This document shows, piece by piece, positions 8,223 to 17,765 of a DNA stretch of 64,000 bases. The DNA is taken from positions 1,985,501 through 2,049,500 of the forward strand of contig NZ_CP146609.1 of NCBI RefSeq assembly GCF_037094465.1, in the 5' to 3' direction. The notes under the pieces are model-generated. The model was given only the letters and a program-made list of their open reading frames with translations, was not told the origin of the DNA and ran no database searches. The stretch's first letter is position 1; the number at the start of each line of letters is the position of its first letter. This DNA comes from Pseudodesulfovibrio sp. 5S69 (lineage in GTDB: Bacteria > Desulfobacterota > Desulfovibrionia > Desulfovibrionales > Desulfovibrionaceae). Both the position numbers and the translations under genes were made by a program.

Positions 8223-9281
8223 CTAGCCCAGCAGTCTGCGCACGTCGTTGAAGATGGCCAGGCTCATGAGCAGGAGCAGGATGAGCAGGCCCACGCGCAT
8301 GGACATGGCCTTCCAGCGGTCGTTGAGCGGCCTGCGGAAGACCATCTCCAGGGCGAAGAAGAGAATGTGTCCGCCGTCCAGCACCGGGATGGGCAGGAGG
8401 TTGATGATCGCCAGGTTGATGGAGATCAGCGCCATCATGCCGAGCAGGGCGTAGAGGCCGTTCTGGGCGGATTCGTGGACCATCTGCGCGAGCATGATCG
8501 GGCCGCCCACGGACTCCACCGGGATGAGCCGTTCGATGATGGAGAGGAATCCCTTGACCACCACCTCGGACATGCCCCAGGTGTGCGACAGGGCGGGCAG
8601 GATGCCGATGCCCTCAATGGGTTCGTAGCGCACCTGCCCGGACTGGTTGATGCCGACCATGGGCACGGTGACGTCCTCGCCGAACAGGTTTTTGAAGGTG
8701 TTGACCTGGGGGGTGACGGTCAGGGTCAGTTTGTTGCCCGACCGGTCCACGACCACCTGGAGAGGCTTGCCCTCGGCGGCGCGGATGGTATCGACCATCT
8801 GGGTCCAGGAGTCCACGGGCGCGCCGTCGATGGCCGTGACCATGTCGCCCTTGACGAATCCGGCCGCGGCGGCCGGGGAATCGGGCAGGACCCCGCCCAC
8901 CAGGGGCAGGATCACGGCCTGGCCTTGGGCCAGCGCAAGGAACCAGTAGATCAGGAAGGCCAGCAGGAAATTGAAGAACGGACCGGCGGCCACCACGCAG
9001 AGGCGCTGCCAGGCCGGACGGTGGGAGAAGAGCTTGTCGTCCGGAAAGTCCGTCTCCTCCTCGCCCTGTTCGCCCGCCAGCGCTACGTAGCCGCCCAGCG
9101 GGATCCAGGAGATCTTGTAGTCGGTCTTGCCCGAGGTGAAGCCGATCATCTTCGGCCCGAAGCCCAGCGAGAAGGCCTTGACCCCCATGCCGAAGATACG
9201 GGCCACGACAAAGTGCCCCAGTTCATGGAAGAAGATAAGTCCGCCCAGGACCAGGACAATGGCGATGGTGCTCGTGATCAT
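8223..9281 (-). CDS. rseP: RIP zinc metalloprotease RseP
   Basis: An intramembrane site-2 protease that cuts anti-sigma factors or signal peptides within the inner membrane. The 352-residue protein has HELGH (19-23) in the first membrane helix, a central PDZ domain (SPAAAAGFVKGDMVTAIDG) and the second metal motif NLLPIPVLDGGH in a C-terminal helix. The ATG at 9281 is preceded by GAGGAA; the upstream extension is not conserved-looking. It lies downstream of cdsA and dxr, the order seen widely in bacteria. Confidence 0.93.
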   Translation of the reverse strand: MITSTIAIVLVLGGLIFFHELGHFVVARIFGMGVKAFSLGFGPKMIGFTSGKTDYKISWIPLGGYVALAGEQGEEETDFPDDKLFSHRPAWQRLCVVAAGPFFNFLLAFLIYWFLALAQGQAVILPLVGGVLPDSPAAAAGFVKGDMVTAIDGAPVDSWTQMVDTIRAAEGKPLQVVVDRSGNKLTLTVTPQVNTFKNLFGEDVTVPMVGINQSGQVRYEPIEGIGILPALSHTWGMSEVVVKGFLSIIERLIPVESVGGPIMLAQMVHESAQNGLYALLGMMALISINLAIINLLPIPVLDGGHILFFALEMVFRRPLNDRWKAMSMRVGLLILLLLMSLAIFNDVRRLLG

Positions 9282-9354
9282 GCGTTCCTCATGTCGCCGC
9301 GTTGGTAAAAAGAGCGTGCGGCTCGGATAACTATAACCATTTTCGGGTGGATGG

Positions 9355-10557
9355 CTAGAGGCGGGCTCTTGTTTCCCGCCGGACCTCTTCGTCCAGGGCC
9401 AGAACCGCCTCGGGCGTGGATACGTCCACAGGGACATGGCGGTCAAGCCCGGCCTCGATCATGGCCGGGATGTCGGTGAAGCCGATGCGCTCTTTCAGGA
9501 AGGCGTCCACGGCGATTTCGTTGACCGCGTTGAGCACGATGGGGTGGCTTGGCCCGGCGTCGAAGGCCTCGCGGGCCAGACGCAGGCAGGGGAAGGCGTC
9601 CAGGTCCGGCTCCTCGAAGGTCAGGGTGCCCACTGCGGCCAGTTGGAGCCGGGGTACGTCCACGGTGACCCGCTCCGGGTAGCACAGGCAGTGGGCGATG
9701 GGCACCTGCATGTCCGGGGTGCCCAGGTGGGCCAGTTGGGAGCCGTCCACGTACTCCACCAGGGAGTGGACAATGGACTGGGGGTGGACGACCACGTCGA
9801 CCATGTCCGGCGGCAGGCCGTACAGATGGCAGGCCTCGATCAGTTCGAGCCCCTTGTTCATCAGCGTGGCCGAGTCGATGGAAATTTTCGCGCCCATGCT
9901 CCAATTGGGGTGGGCCAGGGCCTGGTCGCGGGTGACGGTCTTGAGGAACGCCCGGTCGCGGCCACGGAACGGGCCGCCCGAGGCGGTCAGGATCAGGCGT
10001 TTGAGTTCGTCGTCCGAACCGTGTCCGGCCAAGCCCTGGAACAGGGCGTTGTGCTCGGAATCCACGGGCAGGACCACGGCCCCGGAGGCCTTGCAGGCAG
10101 CGCGGATGAGATGCCCGCCCAGGACCAGCGACTCCTTGTTGGCCAGGCCGATCATCTTGCCCGCCTCGGCCGCGGCCAGGGTCGGCTCGAACCCGGCGGC
10201 CCCGACAATGGACGAGAGGACCAGGTCCACGTCGTCCAGGGCGGCCAGGCGCACGTAGGCGTCGGGCCCGACAAACAGCTCCGTGGGGCAGGCGTCCTCC
10301 ACGTAGGCGAAATATTCGCGGCGCGCTGCGTCGTCGAGCACGGCGGCGTACCTGGGCTTGTAGAGGTTGCACAGCCGGGCCAGTTTCTGGCCGTTGCGGC
10401 CGCCCGCCAGGGCGGTGACCGTGAACCGTTCGGGGTGCTTGGCCACTACCTTCAGGGCCGAATCGCCGATGGAGCCGGTGGCCCCGAGAATGGAGAGCCT
10501 GCGCGGGAAGGGCGGGCAGGCGACCGATGCGGGCCAGGGGGAAATGTAGGTCTTCAT
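9355..10557 (-). CDS. dxr: 1-deoxy-D-xylulose 5-phosphate reductoisomerase
   Basis: It converts DXP to MEP with NADPH, the committed step of the non-mevalonate isoprenoid pathway. The 400-residue protein has the NADPH-binding start LSILGATGSIGDSALKV after a short extension, the catalytic NKESLVLGGHLI, DSEHNALFQGL and a HPNWSMGAKISIDSATLMNKGLE block. It lies 16 bases after cdsA and next to uppS, which uses the isoprenoid product. Confidence 0.95.
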   Translation of the reverse strand: MKTYISPWPASVACPPFPRRLSILGATGSIGDSALKVVAKHPERFTVTALAGGRNGQKLARLCNLYKPRYAAVLDDAARREYFAYVEDACPTELFVGPDAYVRLAALDDVDLVLSSIVGAAGFEPTLAAAEAGKMIGLANKESLVLGGHLIRAACKASGAVVLPVDSEHNALFQGLAGHGSDDELKRLILTASGGPFRGRDRAFLKTVTRDQALAHPNWSMGAKISIDSATLMNKGLELIEACHLYGLPPDMVDVVVHPQSIVHSLVEYVDGSQLAHLGTPDMQVPIAHCLCYPERVTVDVPRLQLAAVGTLTFEEPDLDAFPCLRLAREAFDAGPSHPIVLNAVNEIAVDAFLKERIGFTDIPAMIEAGLDRHVPVDVSTPEAVLALDEEVRRETRARL

Positions 10558-10573
10558 GTACGGTCCGGCCTGC

Positions 10574-11383
10574 CTAGGAGAAGAAGGGCTGGAACATGGA
10601 GATCAGCCCGTAGCAGGGAATGACCAGGAGCAGGCTGTCTACCCGGTCGAGCAGGCCGCCGTGGCCGGGAAGGATGGTTCCGGAGTCCTTGATGTCCAGG
10701 GAGCGCTTGAGCGCGGACTCGAAGAAGTCGCCCATCTGGGCGGCCACGTTCAGGGCCATGCCGAGGAGCAGCCACTTCCACCAGGCCACCTCGGGCAGGC
10801 CGAGGGTAAGCCCCCAGGCCATGGTGCCGACGGTGCAGACGGTCATGCCGCCCAGCGACCCGGCCCAGGATTTCTTGGGGCTGATGCGCGGCCAGATCTT
10901 CTTCTTGCCGAACAGGGTCCCGGCGTAGAAGGCGGCGGTATCCGAGAGCACGGCCGCGCCCAGGACAAGCAGGATTTCCAGCCGGTCGAAATACAGAAAG
11001 AAATGGAAATTCAGCGGGATGTAGAACAGTCCGGCCAGGAAGATGGCCGCGTGGCGGTAGGAGGCGGTGACATCCTTGTTGTAGCGCAGCAGAAAAACCA
11101 TGGACGAGGCCCAGAAGGCCAGGGCCAGGATGACGCCGGGATAGCGTACGTCCCCGGTGGTGTAGGCCCCCATGAGCAGGAAGGTGCAGGCCGCGCCCAG
11201 TGACTTGAAGGCGGTCATGGACTGCACGGGCCGGAACATGGAGTAGAACTCCCACAGGGTCAGGACGCTGAACAGGGCGAGAACCGCGAACAGGACCCAC
11301 CCCTGGAAGATCAGGGCCAGGGCGGGGAGTATGGCCAGGACGGCGCTGGTGGCGATTCGTTGCTTGTGCGGGGAGATATCCAT
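10574..11383 (-). CDS. cdsA: phosphatidate cytidylyltransferase
   Basis: An integral membrane enzyme that makes CDP-diacylglycerol from phosphatidate and CTP. The 269-residue protein has several hydrophobic helices (for example 11-45, 55-75, 82-100). Its C-terminal signature SDTAAFYAGTLFGKKK with SPKKSWAGSLGG binds CTP and metal. ATG at 11383. About 110 bp without a gene separates it from uppS. Confidence 0.94.
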   Translation of the reverse strand: MDISPHKQRIATSAVLAILPALALIFQGWVLFAVLALFSVLTLWEFYSMFRPVQSMTAFKSLGAACTFLLMGAYTTGDVRYPGVILALAFWASSMVFLLRYNKDVTASYRHAAIFLAGLFYIPLNFHFFLYFDRLEILLVLGAAVLSDTAAFYAGTLFGKKKIWPRISPKKSWAGSLGGMTVCTVGTMAWGLTLGLPEVAWWKWLLLGMALNVAAQMGDFFESALKRSLDIKDSGTILPGHGGLLDRVDSLLLVIPCYGLISMFQPFFS

Positions 11384-11494
11384 GGATGATTTCAGCGGTT
11401 AATGGTGATTTCGGACGTTATGCGAATCCGTTTTCTCTACGCTATTTGACGGCAGGGGGCAACTCGCCGGGCCGGGAAATGGATGCGGGACTGC

Positions 11495-12211
11495 CTACTC
11501 CCCGTCCAACTGGTCGCCGGTCCTGCCGAAGCGGCGCTGGCGGCCGTTCAGGTCCCGGATGGCCATTTCCAGTTCGGCCGGGGTGAAATCCGGCCAGTAG
11601 ATGTCCGTGAAATAGAACTCGGCGTAGGCGGACTGGAAGAGCAGGTAGTTGGACAGCCGCAGCTCCCCGCTGGTGCGGATAACCAGGTCCGGGTCGGGCT
11701 GGCCTGCGGTCCACAGCTCGTTCGCGAAGGCCTCCTCGGTGATCGCCTCGGGTGCCGCGCCCTTGGCCGCGAGCGCCCGGGCCGCGCGGAGGATATCCTC
11801 CCGTCCCGAGTAGTTCAGGGCCAGGTTCAGGGTCATGTCCGAGCAGTCGGCGGTCTGGCGCATGACGTGCTTGAGCACCTGGCGGACGGCCAGGGGCATG
11901 TCGCCGATCTCGCCCAGGACCTTGAGGCGGATGCCCTGTTCCTTGAGACTCTTTTCCTCCCGCTTGAGGAAGGTGGTCAGCAGGTCGAACAGGGTCCGGA
12001 CCTCGTCCTTGGGGCGCGACCAGTTCTCCTTGGAGAAGGTGTACAGGGTCAGGTGGCGCACGCCGAGCTCACGGCAGCGGGTGACGACGGCGCGGGCCGC
12101 CTCGGTCCCGGCCCGATGGCCGTCGGAACGCTGCAGCCCGCGCTGTTTCGCCCACCGGCCGTTGCCATCCATGATGATGGCTATATGGGTGGGAATATGC
12201 ATGGTGCTCAA
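11495..12211 (-). CDS. uppS: undecaprenyl diphosphate synthase (isoprenyl transferase)
   Basis: It condenses isopentenyl diphosphate onto farnesyl diphosphate in cis to give the C55 carrier lipid for cell-wall synthesis. The 238-residue protein has the catalytic HIAIIMDGNGRWAK near the N-terminus, GHRAGTEAARAVV, and the C-terminal DPDLVIRTSGELRLSNYLLFQ with the YFTDIYWPDF block. A TTG at 12211 has AGGA six bases upstream, while an in-frame ATG at 12202 has a poorer site, so TTG is preferred. Confidence 0.94.
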   Translation of the reverse strand: MSTMHIPTHIAIIMDGNGRWAKQRGLQRSDGHRAGTEAARAVVTRCRELGVRHLTLYTFSKENWSRPKDEVRTLFDLLTTFLKREEKSLKEQGIRLKVLGEIGDMPLAVRQVLKHVMRQTADCSDMTLNLALNYSGREDILRAARALAAKGAAPEAITEEAFANELWTAGQPDPDLVIRTSGELRLSNYLLFQSAYAEFYFTDIYWPDFTPAELEMAIRDLNGRQRRFGRTGDQLDGE

Positions 12212-12220
12212 AGAGTGGTC

Positions 12221-12775
12221 CTAGATTTCCAGAATCTCTTTTTCCTTGGCGGTCATGACTTCGTCGGCCTTTTTGACGTAGTCGTCGGTCATCTTCTGGA
12301 CGTCGCCCTCGCCGCGGCGCAGGTCGTCCTCGGAGATGTCCTTGTCCTTTTCCATCTTTTTGAGCGCATCGTTCATGTCGCGGCGCACGTTGCGGATGGC
12401 GATCTTGGCGTCCTCGGTGTATTTTTTGGCCACCCGGACCAGCTCCTTGCGGCGTTCCTCGGTCAGGGGCGGGATGGAGATGCGGATGATCTTGCCGTCG
12501 TTGACGGGGTTCAGGCCCAGGTCGGACGTCTGGATGGCCTTTTCCACCGCCCCGAAGGCGCCCTTGTCCCAGGGCTGGATGGTGATGGTCTTGGAGTCGG
12601 GCACGGACACGGAGGAGAGCTGGCTGATGGGCGTGGGCGTGCCGTAGTAGTCCACCTGGATGGAGTCCACCAGGGCGGTGGTGGCGCGGCCCGTGCGCAG
12701 CTTGCCGAATTCCTTGTCCAGGGCGCCGATGGCGCCGGCCATTCTCTTCTTGCCGTCGTCGAGTACGGTTTGCAT
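12221..12775 (-). CDS. frr: ribosome recycling factor
   Basis: It releases ribosomes from mRNA after termination, together with EF-G. The 184 residues span the full family length. Features are [33 protein letters not shown] and a long C-terminal coiled coil ([20 protein letters not shown]). The ATG at 12775 follows AAGGAG. The stop of pyrH almost touches the start, indicating translational coupling. Confidence 0.96.
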   Translation of the reverse strand: MQTVLDDGKKRMAGAIGALDKEFGKLRTGRATTALVDSIQVDYYGTPTPISQLSSVSVPDSKTITIQPWDKGAFGAVEKAIQTSDLGLNPVNDGKIIRISIPPLTEERRKELVRVAKKYTEDAKIAIRNVRRDMNDALKKMEKDKDISEDDLRRGEGDVQKMTDDYVKKADEVMTAKEKEILEI

Positions 12776-12776
12776 A

Positions 12777-13496
12777 TTATTCTCCTTGAACAATCGTTCC
12801 GATGGTTTCGCCGTTGGCGGCCCTGCGGATGTTGCCTTCCTTGTACAGGTTGAAGACGATGATCGGCAGGTTGTTGTCCCTGGCCATGGAAATGGCCGTG
12901 GAGTCCATGACGCCGAGCCGCTTTTCCAGGGTTTCCATATACGAGACCGTTTCGAATTTGACCGCGTCGTCGTATTTGACCGGGTCCTTGTCGTACACGC
13001 CGTCCACCTTGGTGGCCTTGAAGATGGCGTCGCACTTGAGCTCGAGCGCGCGCAGGGCCGCGGCCGAGTCGGTGGTGAAGTAGGGGTTGCCGGTACCGGC
13101 GGCACAGATGACCACGCGGCCTTTGTCCATGTGCCGGAGCGCCCGGCGGCGGATGTAGGGCTCGGCCACGTCGGCCATGGACAGGGCGGTCATGACCCGG
13201 GTGTCGCAGCCGTTCTTTTCGAGCGCGTCCTGGACGGCCAGGGCGTTCATGACCGTGGCCAGCATGCCCATGTAGTCGCCCTGGGCGCGGTCCATGCCCT
13301 TGGCCGAGGCGGCCATGCCGCGAAAGATGTTGCCGCCGCCGATGACGAGGGCGATCTGCAGGCCGGTGGCGGCCACTTCGGCGATCTCCTTGGCGAACTG
13401 CCCGATGGCCTCGGGCTCGATGCCGAACTGCTGGTCCCCGGCCAGGGCCTCGCCGCTCAGTTTCAGTAGAATCCGCGAATAACGCGTCTTGGTCAT
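12777..13496 (-). CDS. pyrH: UMP kinase
   Basis: It phosphorylates UMP to UDP; hexameric in bacteria. The 239 residues start at the ATG at 13496, matching the family start ([13 protein letters not shown]). Other features are the GGGNIFRG loop, DxTD-like [12 protein letters not shown] and [13 protein letters not shown]. It is the first gene of a run to frr, uppS, cdsA, dxr, rseP and tsaB, and lies just beyond the tsf terminator. Confidence 0.95.
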   Translation of the reverse strand: MTKTRYSRILLKLSGEALAGDQQFGIEPEAIGQFAKEIAEVAATGLQIALVIGGGNIFRGMAASAKGMDRAQGDYMGMLATVMNALAVQDALEKNGCDTRVMTALSMADVAEPYIRRRALRHMDKGRVVICAAGTGNPYFTTDSAAALRALELKCDAIFKATKVDGVYDKDPVKYDDAVKFETVSYMETLEKRLGVMDSTAISMARDNNLPIIVFNLYKEGNIRRAANGETIGTIVQGE

Positions 13497-13564
13497 TGGT
13501 ACCCCTGCGTGTATGAAAGGTTGCGAAACGATCTCGCCCAAAGGCGATAGCATGTTTTTCGGAC

Positions 13565-13590
13565 AAAAAAAACGGGCCGTAAGGCCCGTT
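13565..13590 (-). terminator. rho-independent terminator after tsf
   Basis: On the minus strand AACGGGCC/GGCCCGTT with a four-base loop is followed by six or more T. It ends the rpsB-tsf transcript about 20 bases after tsf. The following pyrH run needs its own promoter or read-through. Confidence 0.85.
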
Positions 13591-13611
13591 TTCATTTTTT
13601 CGGCTGTTCGG

Positions 13612-14421
13612 TTACTCGGCCTTTTCACCGAGCGCCAAGCGGTGGAAGCTGGCCACGGTGCCGCCTTTCAGGATCTGCTTGATGGTCTGCTTGTCGTCCT
13701 TGATGAAGGCCTGTTCGATCAGGCAGACGTCCTTGTAGAACTTGTTCAGGCGGCCGGTAACGATCTTTTCGGCGATGGCCTCGGGCTTGCCCTCGTCCAT
13801 GGCCTGCTTGAGGTACAGGGCCTTTTCCTTTTCCAGGGTCTCGGCCGGGAGCTCCTCGGGGGAGATGCACGCCGGGTTCATGGCGGCCACGTGCATGGCC
13901 ACGTCCTTGGCGACCTCGGCGTCGTCGGTGCCGGTCAGTTCGACGATGACGCCCAGCTTGTTGTTGGAGTGGATGTACACGCCCAGCACGCCGTCGGTGG
14001 AGACCTTGGCGAAGCGGCCCACGCCCATGTTCTCGCCCAGCTTGGCGATCAGGTCGGTGACGTCGGCCACCTCTGCGGGCAGATCGGCGGCGTCGCCGGA
14101 GGTCACGTCCAGGTCGGCGATCTTCTTGGACAGGGCTTCGGCGAAGGCGACGAAGTCGTCGCCCTTGGCCACGAAGTCGGTCTCGCAGAGCAGCTCGGCG
14201 ATGACGGCGGTCTTGCCGTCCTCGGAGACGTAGGGAGTGACCAACCCTTCGGAGGTGGCGCGTCCGGCCTTCTTGGCGGCCTTGGACAGCCCCTTCTCGC
14301 GAAGGTACATGACGGCCTTTTCCTCGTCCCCTCCGGACTCGGCCAGGGCCTTCTTGCAATCCATCATGCCCGCGCCGGTTTTCTCGCGCAGGGCCTTAAC
14401 TTGTGCGGCAGTGATCGACAT
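13612..14421 (-). CDS. tsf: translation elongation factor Ts
   Basis: The nucleotide exchange factor for EF-Tu. The 269-residue protein shows the N-terminal UBA-like [19 protein letters not shown] motif and the core [10 protein letters not shown] motif that contacts EF-Tu. It begins five bases after rpsB with GAGGAG in front, so the two form the classical rpsB-tsf unit. Confidence 0.96.
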   Translation of the reverse strand: MSITAAQVKALREKTGAGMMDCKKALAESGGDEEKAVMYLREKGLSKAAKKAGRATSEGLVTPYVSEDGKTAVIAELLCETDFVAKGDDFVAFAEALSKKIADLDVTSGDAADLPAEVADVTDLIAKLGENMGVGRFAKVSTDGVLGVYIHSNNKLGVIVELTGTDDAEVAKDVAMHVAAMNPACISPEELPAETLEKEKALYLKQAMDEGKPEAIAEKIVTGRLNKFYKDVCLIEQAFIKDDKQTIKQILKGGTVASFHRLALGEKAE

Positions 14422-14426
14422 TATTT

Positions 14427-15254
14427 CTACTCCTCGGAAGCGGCTTCGGCGGGAGCCTCGGCCTTCTCTTCGGTTTCGGTTTCGGTGGCGGCCTTTTCGG
14501 CGACGACCTCTTCCTTGGCGGCTTCGGCAGCGGCCTTGGCTTCGGCCCTGGCGTTGGCCTCATAATCCTTCTGCATGGCGGCGCCTTCGAGGCAGGCGTC
14601 GGCCATGTGGGTGGCGAACAGCTTGATGGCGCGGATGGCGTCATCATTGCCGGGGATGATGTAGTCGACCATGTCCGGGTCGCAGTTGGAGTCGACCACG
14701 GCCACGACCGGGATGCCGAGCTTGCGGCATTCCTGAATGGCGATCTGCTCGCGCTTGGGATCGATGACGAAGGCGGCCTTGGGGGCGTCGGTCATGTCCT
14801 TGATGCCGCCGAGCGCCAGGTTCAGCTTCTTGACCTCGCGGTTCATGCCCACGGCTTCCTTCTTGGTGTAGCGGGAGATGGAACCGTCCTCGAACATCTG
14901 CTCAAGGGTCTTGAGGCGGTCGATGGACTTCTTGATGGTCTGGAAGTTGGTCAGGGTGCCGCCCATCCAGCGGTGGGTGACGAAGAACATGCCGGCGCGC
15001 TCGGCCTCGGCCTTGACGGATTCCTGGGCCTGGCGCTTGGTGCCGATGAACAGCACCTTGCCGCCCTTGGCCACGGTGTCGACGATGAAGTCATGGGCGG
15101 TGGCAAACATCTTGACCGTCTGCTGCAGGTCCATGATGTGGATGCCGTTGCGGGCGCCGAAGATGTAGGGGCGCATTTTGGGGTTCCAACGGCGGGTCTG
15201 GTGGCCGAAGTGGACGCCGGTCTCCAGCATCTGCTTCATAGTAACGTAAGCCAT
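14427..15254 (-). CDS. rpsB: 30S ribosomal protein S2
   Basis: Structural protein of the small subunit. The 275-residue protein has the conserved [19 protein letters not shown] start, [13 protein letters not shown], and [13 protein letters not shown] near residue 190. The last 45 residues are an Ala/Glu-rich acidic tail longer than in E. coli S2. ATG at 15254 after CAGGAG. A structured leader precedes it. Confidence 0.97.
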   Translation of the reverse strand: MAYVTMKQMLETGVHFGHQTRRWNPKMRPYIFGARNGIHIMDLQQTVKMFATAHDFIVDTVAKGGKVLFIGTKRQAQESVKAEAERAGMFFVTHRWMGGTLTNFQTIKKSIDRLKTLEQMFEDGSISRYTKKEAVGMNREVKKLNLALGGIKDMTDAPKAAFVIDPKREQIAIQECRKLGIPVVAVVDSNCDPDMVDYIIPGNDDAIRAIKLFATHMADACLEGAAMQKDYEANARAEAKAAAEAAKEEVVAEKAATETETEEKAEAPAEAASEE

Positions 15255-15277
15255 GATAATCTCCTGGGTTTTTCGTC

Positions 15278-15339
15278 CATCCCGCGGTCCAATAAGGAGC
15301 CCGTGCCATCACGGGCCACCCGGAGTTATGGGCGGGATG
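15278..15339 (-). promoter_or_regulatory. candidate structured leader of rpsB
   Basis: Inverted arms CATCCCGC (15278-15285) and GCGGGATG (15332-15339) enclose a second perfect hairpin, 15299-15305 with 15310-15316 (GCCCGTG/CACGGGC, four-base loop). The element lies about 25-85 bases upstream of the rpsB start on the transcribed strand. S2 leaders that bind S2 for feedback are known in several bacterial groups; such a role here is inferred. Confidence 0.5.
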
Positions 15340-15436
15340 TGTGAATTTAAAGTCGGGGGTACTTAACGCATGATCGGCGGCTTGGCAAGGGGCAAGATGC
15401 GGTTTTCCCCGGTTTGCAACCAGCGCCGGGCCGCCG

Positions 15437-16546
15437 TCACTCGCCGAACGCCCGCTTCATCAGCCGCTTGCCCAGCCCGCCGAAGTCCTGCGGCGCGTAG
15501 CCGAAGACCTCGTTCCAGACCTCGGTGGACTCCATGCAGAAGTAGAGCTGCTCCTCCATGCCGTGGGCGCGCAGCCGGTCGACCATGAACTTGAACTGTT
15601 CCACACGCAGGGGGCGGAGCAGGCGGGCCTTGCCGTCCAGGCCGGGGACGAATTCATTATATATGTACGTGGTCTCCGGGAACTTGTCCTCGATGATCGG
15701 GTTGAGCTGGGGCATGCAGCGGAAGGAGCCGAGCGACATGTAGGCGATCTGCTCGGGTTGCACGTAGTCGAAGATGCGGTCGATGATTTCGGCGTATCCC
15801 TCGCGCCAGCCGTCGAAGCGGATGATCGGGTCGAAGTGCAGGCAGACCTTGAAGCCCGCCTCGGCGCAGGTCCGGGCCGCCTCCAAGCGTTCGGTCAGGG
15901 TGGATACGCCGAACTCCTCGTGCTCGTTGATGAACGGGGCGTTCAGGGACCAGGCGGGCAGGACGCGGTCCGTGCGCGTGGTCCCGTCCATCCAGGTCAG
16001 GTCCACCACCTTGGACTTCAGCTCCAGGACCACGTTGTCGTAATCCTCGAGGAAATGGACCAGGTCGTGGCTGTAGCCGGTCAGGTGCTCCAGGGCCAGG
16101 GAATCGGTGAACTCGCCGGTGCCCACCCGGTAGCGGGTGTTCCGGTCCGCGCCGAAGCCGTCGGCCAACTCGCGGAACAGGGCGTCCTGGTTGGCCCAGA
16201 CCTTGAGCACCCGGTCCTGGAAATAGGCCTGGAGGATGCAGTAGGAGCAGGCCATGGGGCAGTTCTCGCCGATGTGGATGATCCGGTAGCCGCAGCAGTG
16301 GTAGGCGCGGGTACCGGGACAGAAGCGCAGGAACCGCCCCTTGTATTCCTTGAGGTACACGGCCTGGGTCTCGCCCCGGTCGAAGACTACGCGGTCCTGG
16401 TCGGGCGGAACAACGGTCCATGGGATATCCTCGAGACCGCCCTCGGCCAACCGTTCGCGAACCCGGCGGGCGATGGGCGTATCGGTCATGGACTCGTCCA
16501 CGAACACCTGGCCGATCTTGCGCAGATGGCTGGGCAGCTTAGTCAT
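15437..16546 (-). CDS. spore photoproduct lyase-like radical SAM protein
   Basis: A 369-residue protein (ATG at 16546) with the radical SAM cluster motif C96-x3-C100-x2-C103 (CPMACSYC) followed by ILQAYFQ, as in spore photoproduct lyase, which repairs thymine dimers in spore DNA. Sporulation is not expected in this type of organism. Where the Bacillus enzyme has its hydrogen-donating cysteine, about 45 residues beyond the cluster, I see GTGEFTDSLALE without cysteine. It overlaps the ParB-like gene by eight bases. Family assignment is good; function is uncertain. Confidence 0.8.
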   Translation of the reverse strand: MTKLPSHLRKIGQVFVDESMTDTPIARRVRERLAEGGLEDIPWTVVPPDQDRVVFDRGETQAVYLKEYKGRFLRFCPGTRAYHCCGYRIIHIGENCPMACSYCILQAYFQDRVLKVWANQDALFRELADGFGADRNTRYRVGTGEFTDSLALEHLTGYSHDLVHFLEDYDNVVLELKSKVVDLTWMDGTTRTDRVLPAWSLNAPFINEHEEFGVSTLTERLEAARTCAEAGFKVCLHFDPIIRFDGWREGYAEIIDRIFDYVQPEQIAYMSLGSFRCMPQLNPIIEDKFPETTYIYNEFVPGLDGKARLLRPLRVEQFKFMVDRLRAHGMEEQLYFCMESTEVWNEVFGYAPQDFGGLGKRLMKRAFGE

Positions 16547-17501
16547 TGTCACCGCCCGGACGGAACACGGTCTGCCAGGCCGGGTTGCCGGCCACGGCGC
16601 GCAACTCCTCCACGGCCTTGGCGAGTTGGGCCGGGTCCTTGACGCGCACGGACAGCTCGGCCCCGTCGGTCTCGAAATTGTCGGGCTGGACCAGCTTCCA
16701 GGTCGTGCCCCCGGTCACGGTCCGGGCCGCCGCGTCGAACCGCTCCCGCAACCTCGTCAGTTCGGGATGGCGGACCTGCCGGGCCGCGGCGCACAGCCGG
16801 GCGATGGCGTCCTTGGGCGACAGCCCCTGGTCGAGCAGTCCGGGCATTCCGGCCCTGTCCATGACCTCGGCCACGGGACACCCGGCCATGCGCGCCGCCT
16901 CGTACAGCCAGGTCAGGACGTTGACCGCGTTGGAGCGGGACCAGGACATGCCCGCGAACAGCGGCATGACCGCGTCGCGGTCGGCCCCGTCCATGCGGGC
17001 CAGGACCATGCCTGCGGCCAGGGGCAGAGTGCCGCGCCCGAGCAGTTCTTGCCAGGCCTCGGGCAGGCCGAGCCAGTCCAGGAGCAGGCGGGCGTCCTTG
17101 GATTTGGGCCGGACCCCGAGCCGGGGCAGGACGTCCTTTTCCAGGGCCGTCTCGTCCATGAGCGGAGCGAAGTATTGCAAGGCGTTAAAGCGCATGGCGT
17201 CGTCGAGCTGGCGGTGGGCGTTGTCCGCCAGATAGAGCAGGCCCAGCGAGACGGCGTCCTCGCCCTCGACCATGCGCGCCAGGACCGGCCTGCCCAGCCC
17301 GTCGAGCACGGCCAGCCGGGCGCTGCCCGCGGCCAGGGTCGGACCGTGCTCCCCGTTGTAGACCAGGACCGGGGCGGACTGGCCGAATTCAGCTATGGAA
17401 TTTCTCAGCGATTCCGAAATATTGCCGGACCAGAAAAGGTGGGCGCCCCCGGCTCGTATGGCCTGGGCGGGGGAGGTGAAAATCTCGTTTGTGAGTTGCA
17501 A
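16539..17501 (-). CDS. orphan ParB/Spo0J-family protein
   Basis: A 320-residue protein. The start is TTG at 17501, six bases after AGGAG; no ATG is nearby. The N-terminal half has ParB motifs in order: ESLRNSIAEFGQSAPVLV, GSARLAVL (the GERR-type box) and LADNAHRQLDDAMRFNAL (the ENxQR-type box). A KorB/ParB-like helix-turn-helix region follows (LGLPEAWQELLGRGTLPLAAG). No parA partner and no parS-like pair were noticed nearby. It is co-transcribed and overlapping with the SPL-like radical SAM gene, which suggests a nucleic-acid-related job unrelated to partition. Confidence 0.7.
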   Translation of the reverse strand: MQLTNEIFTSPAQAIRAGGAHLFWSGNISESLRNSIAEFGQSAPVLVYNGEHGPTLAAGSARLAVLDGLGRPVLARMVEGEDAVSLGLLYLADNAHRQLDDAMRFNALQYFAPLMDETALEKDVLPRLGVRPKSKDARLLLDWLGLPEAWQELLGRGTLPLAAGMVLARMDGADRDAVMPLFAGMSWSRSNAVNVLTWLYEAARMAGCPVAEVMDRAGMPGLLDQGLSPKDAIARLCAAARQVRHPELTRLRERFDAAARTVTGGTTWKLVQPDNFETDGAELSVRVKDPAQLAKAVEELRAVAGNPAWQTVFRPGGDND

Positions 17502-17639
17502 TGGGCACTCCTGAAAGTTTCTCTCAATGTCGCTTCAACGGATTGATATTGTTTGCGAAAGAGGGTATTTTATGAAGAAGCTCGTAGAAAAAGAACGTTA
17601 TTTCAAGTGGTTGGAATAAAGTTGGAGAGCTGGCCACAC

Positions 17640-17669
17640 TTGACATTCTCGCGTTGGTCTTCCTATAGG
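17640..17669 (+). promoter_or_regulatory. sigma-70-type promoter of the EF-G paralogue
   Basis: TTGACA at 17640-17645 is a perfect -35 element, and TATAGG at 17664-17669 lies 18 bases downstream. The predicted transcript has a leader of about 90 bases, with a small hairpin at 17703-17727 (TCGCGG/CCGCGA). Confidence 0.6.
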
Positions 17670-17765
17670 ACTAAACCCGTAAAAAACCAAGTGCTGTGCT
17701 TTTCGCGGGGCGAAAGCGGCTCCGCGACACCGATAAGGACAACCAGAAACGATGTGGAGTGAAGT

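Noticed and set aside
17571..17618. Tiny 15-codon frame (MKKLVEKERYF...) upstream of the EF-G paralogue
   Set aside because: It lies upstream of the likely promoter, so it would not be on the same transcript, and it is short enough to arise by chance.
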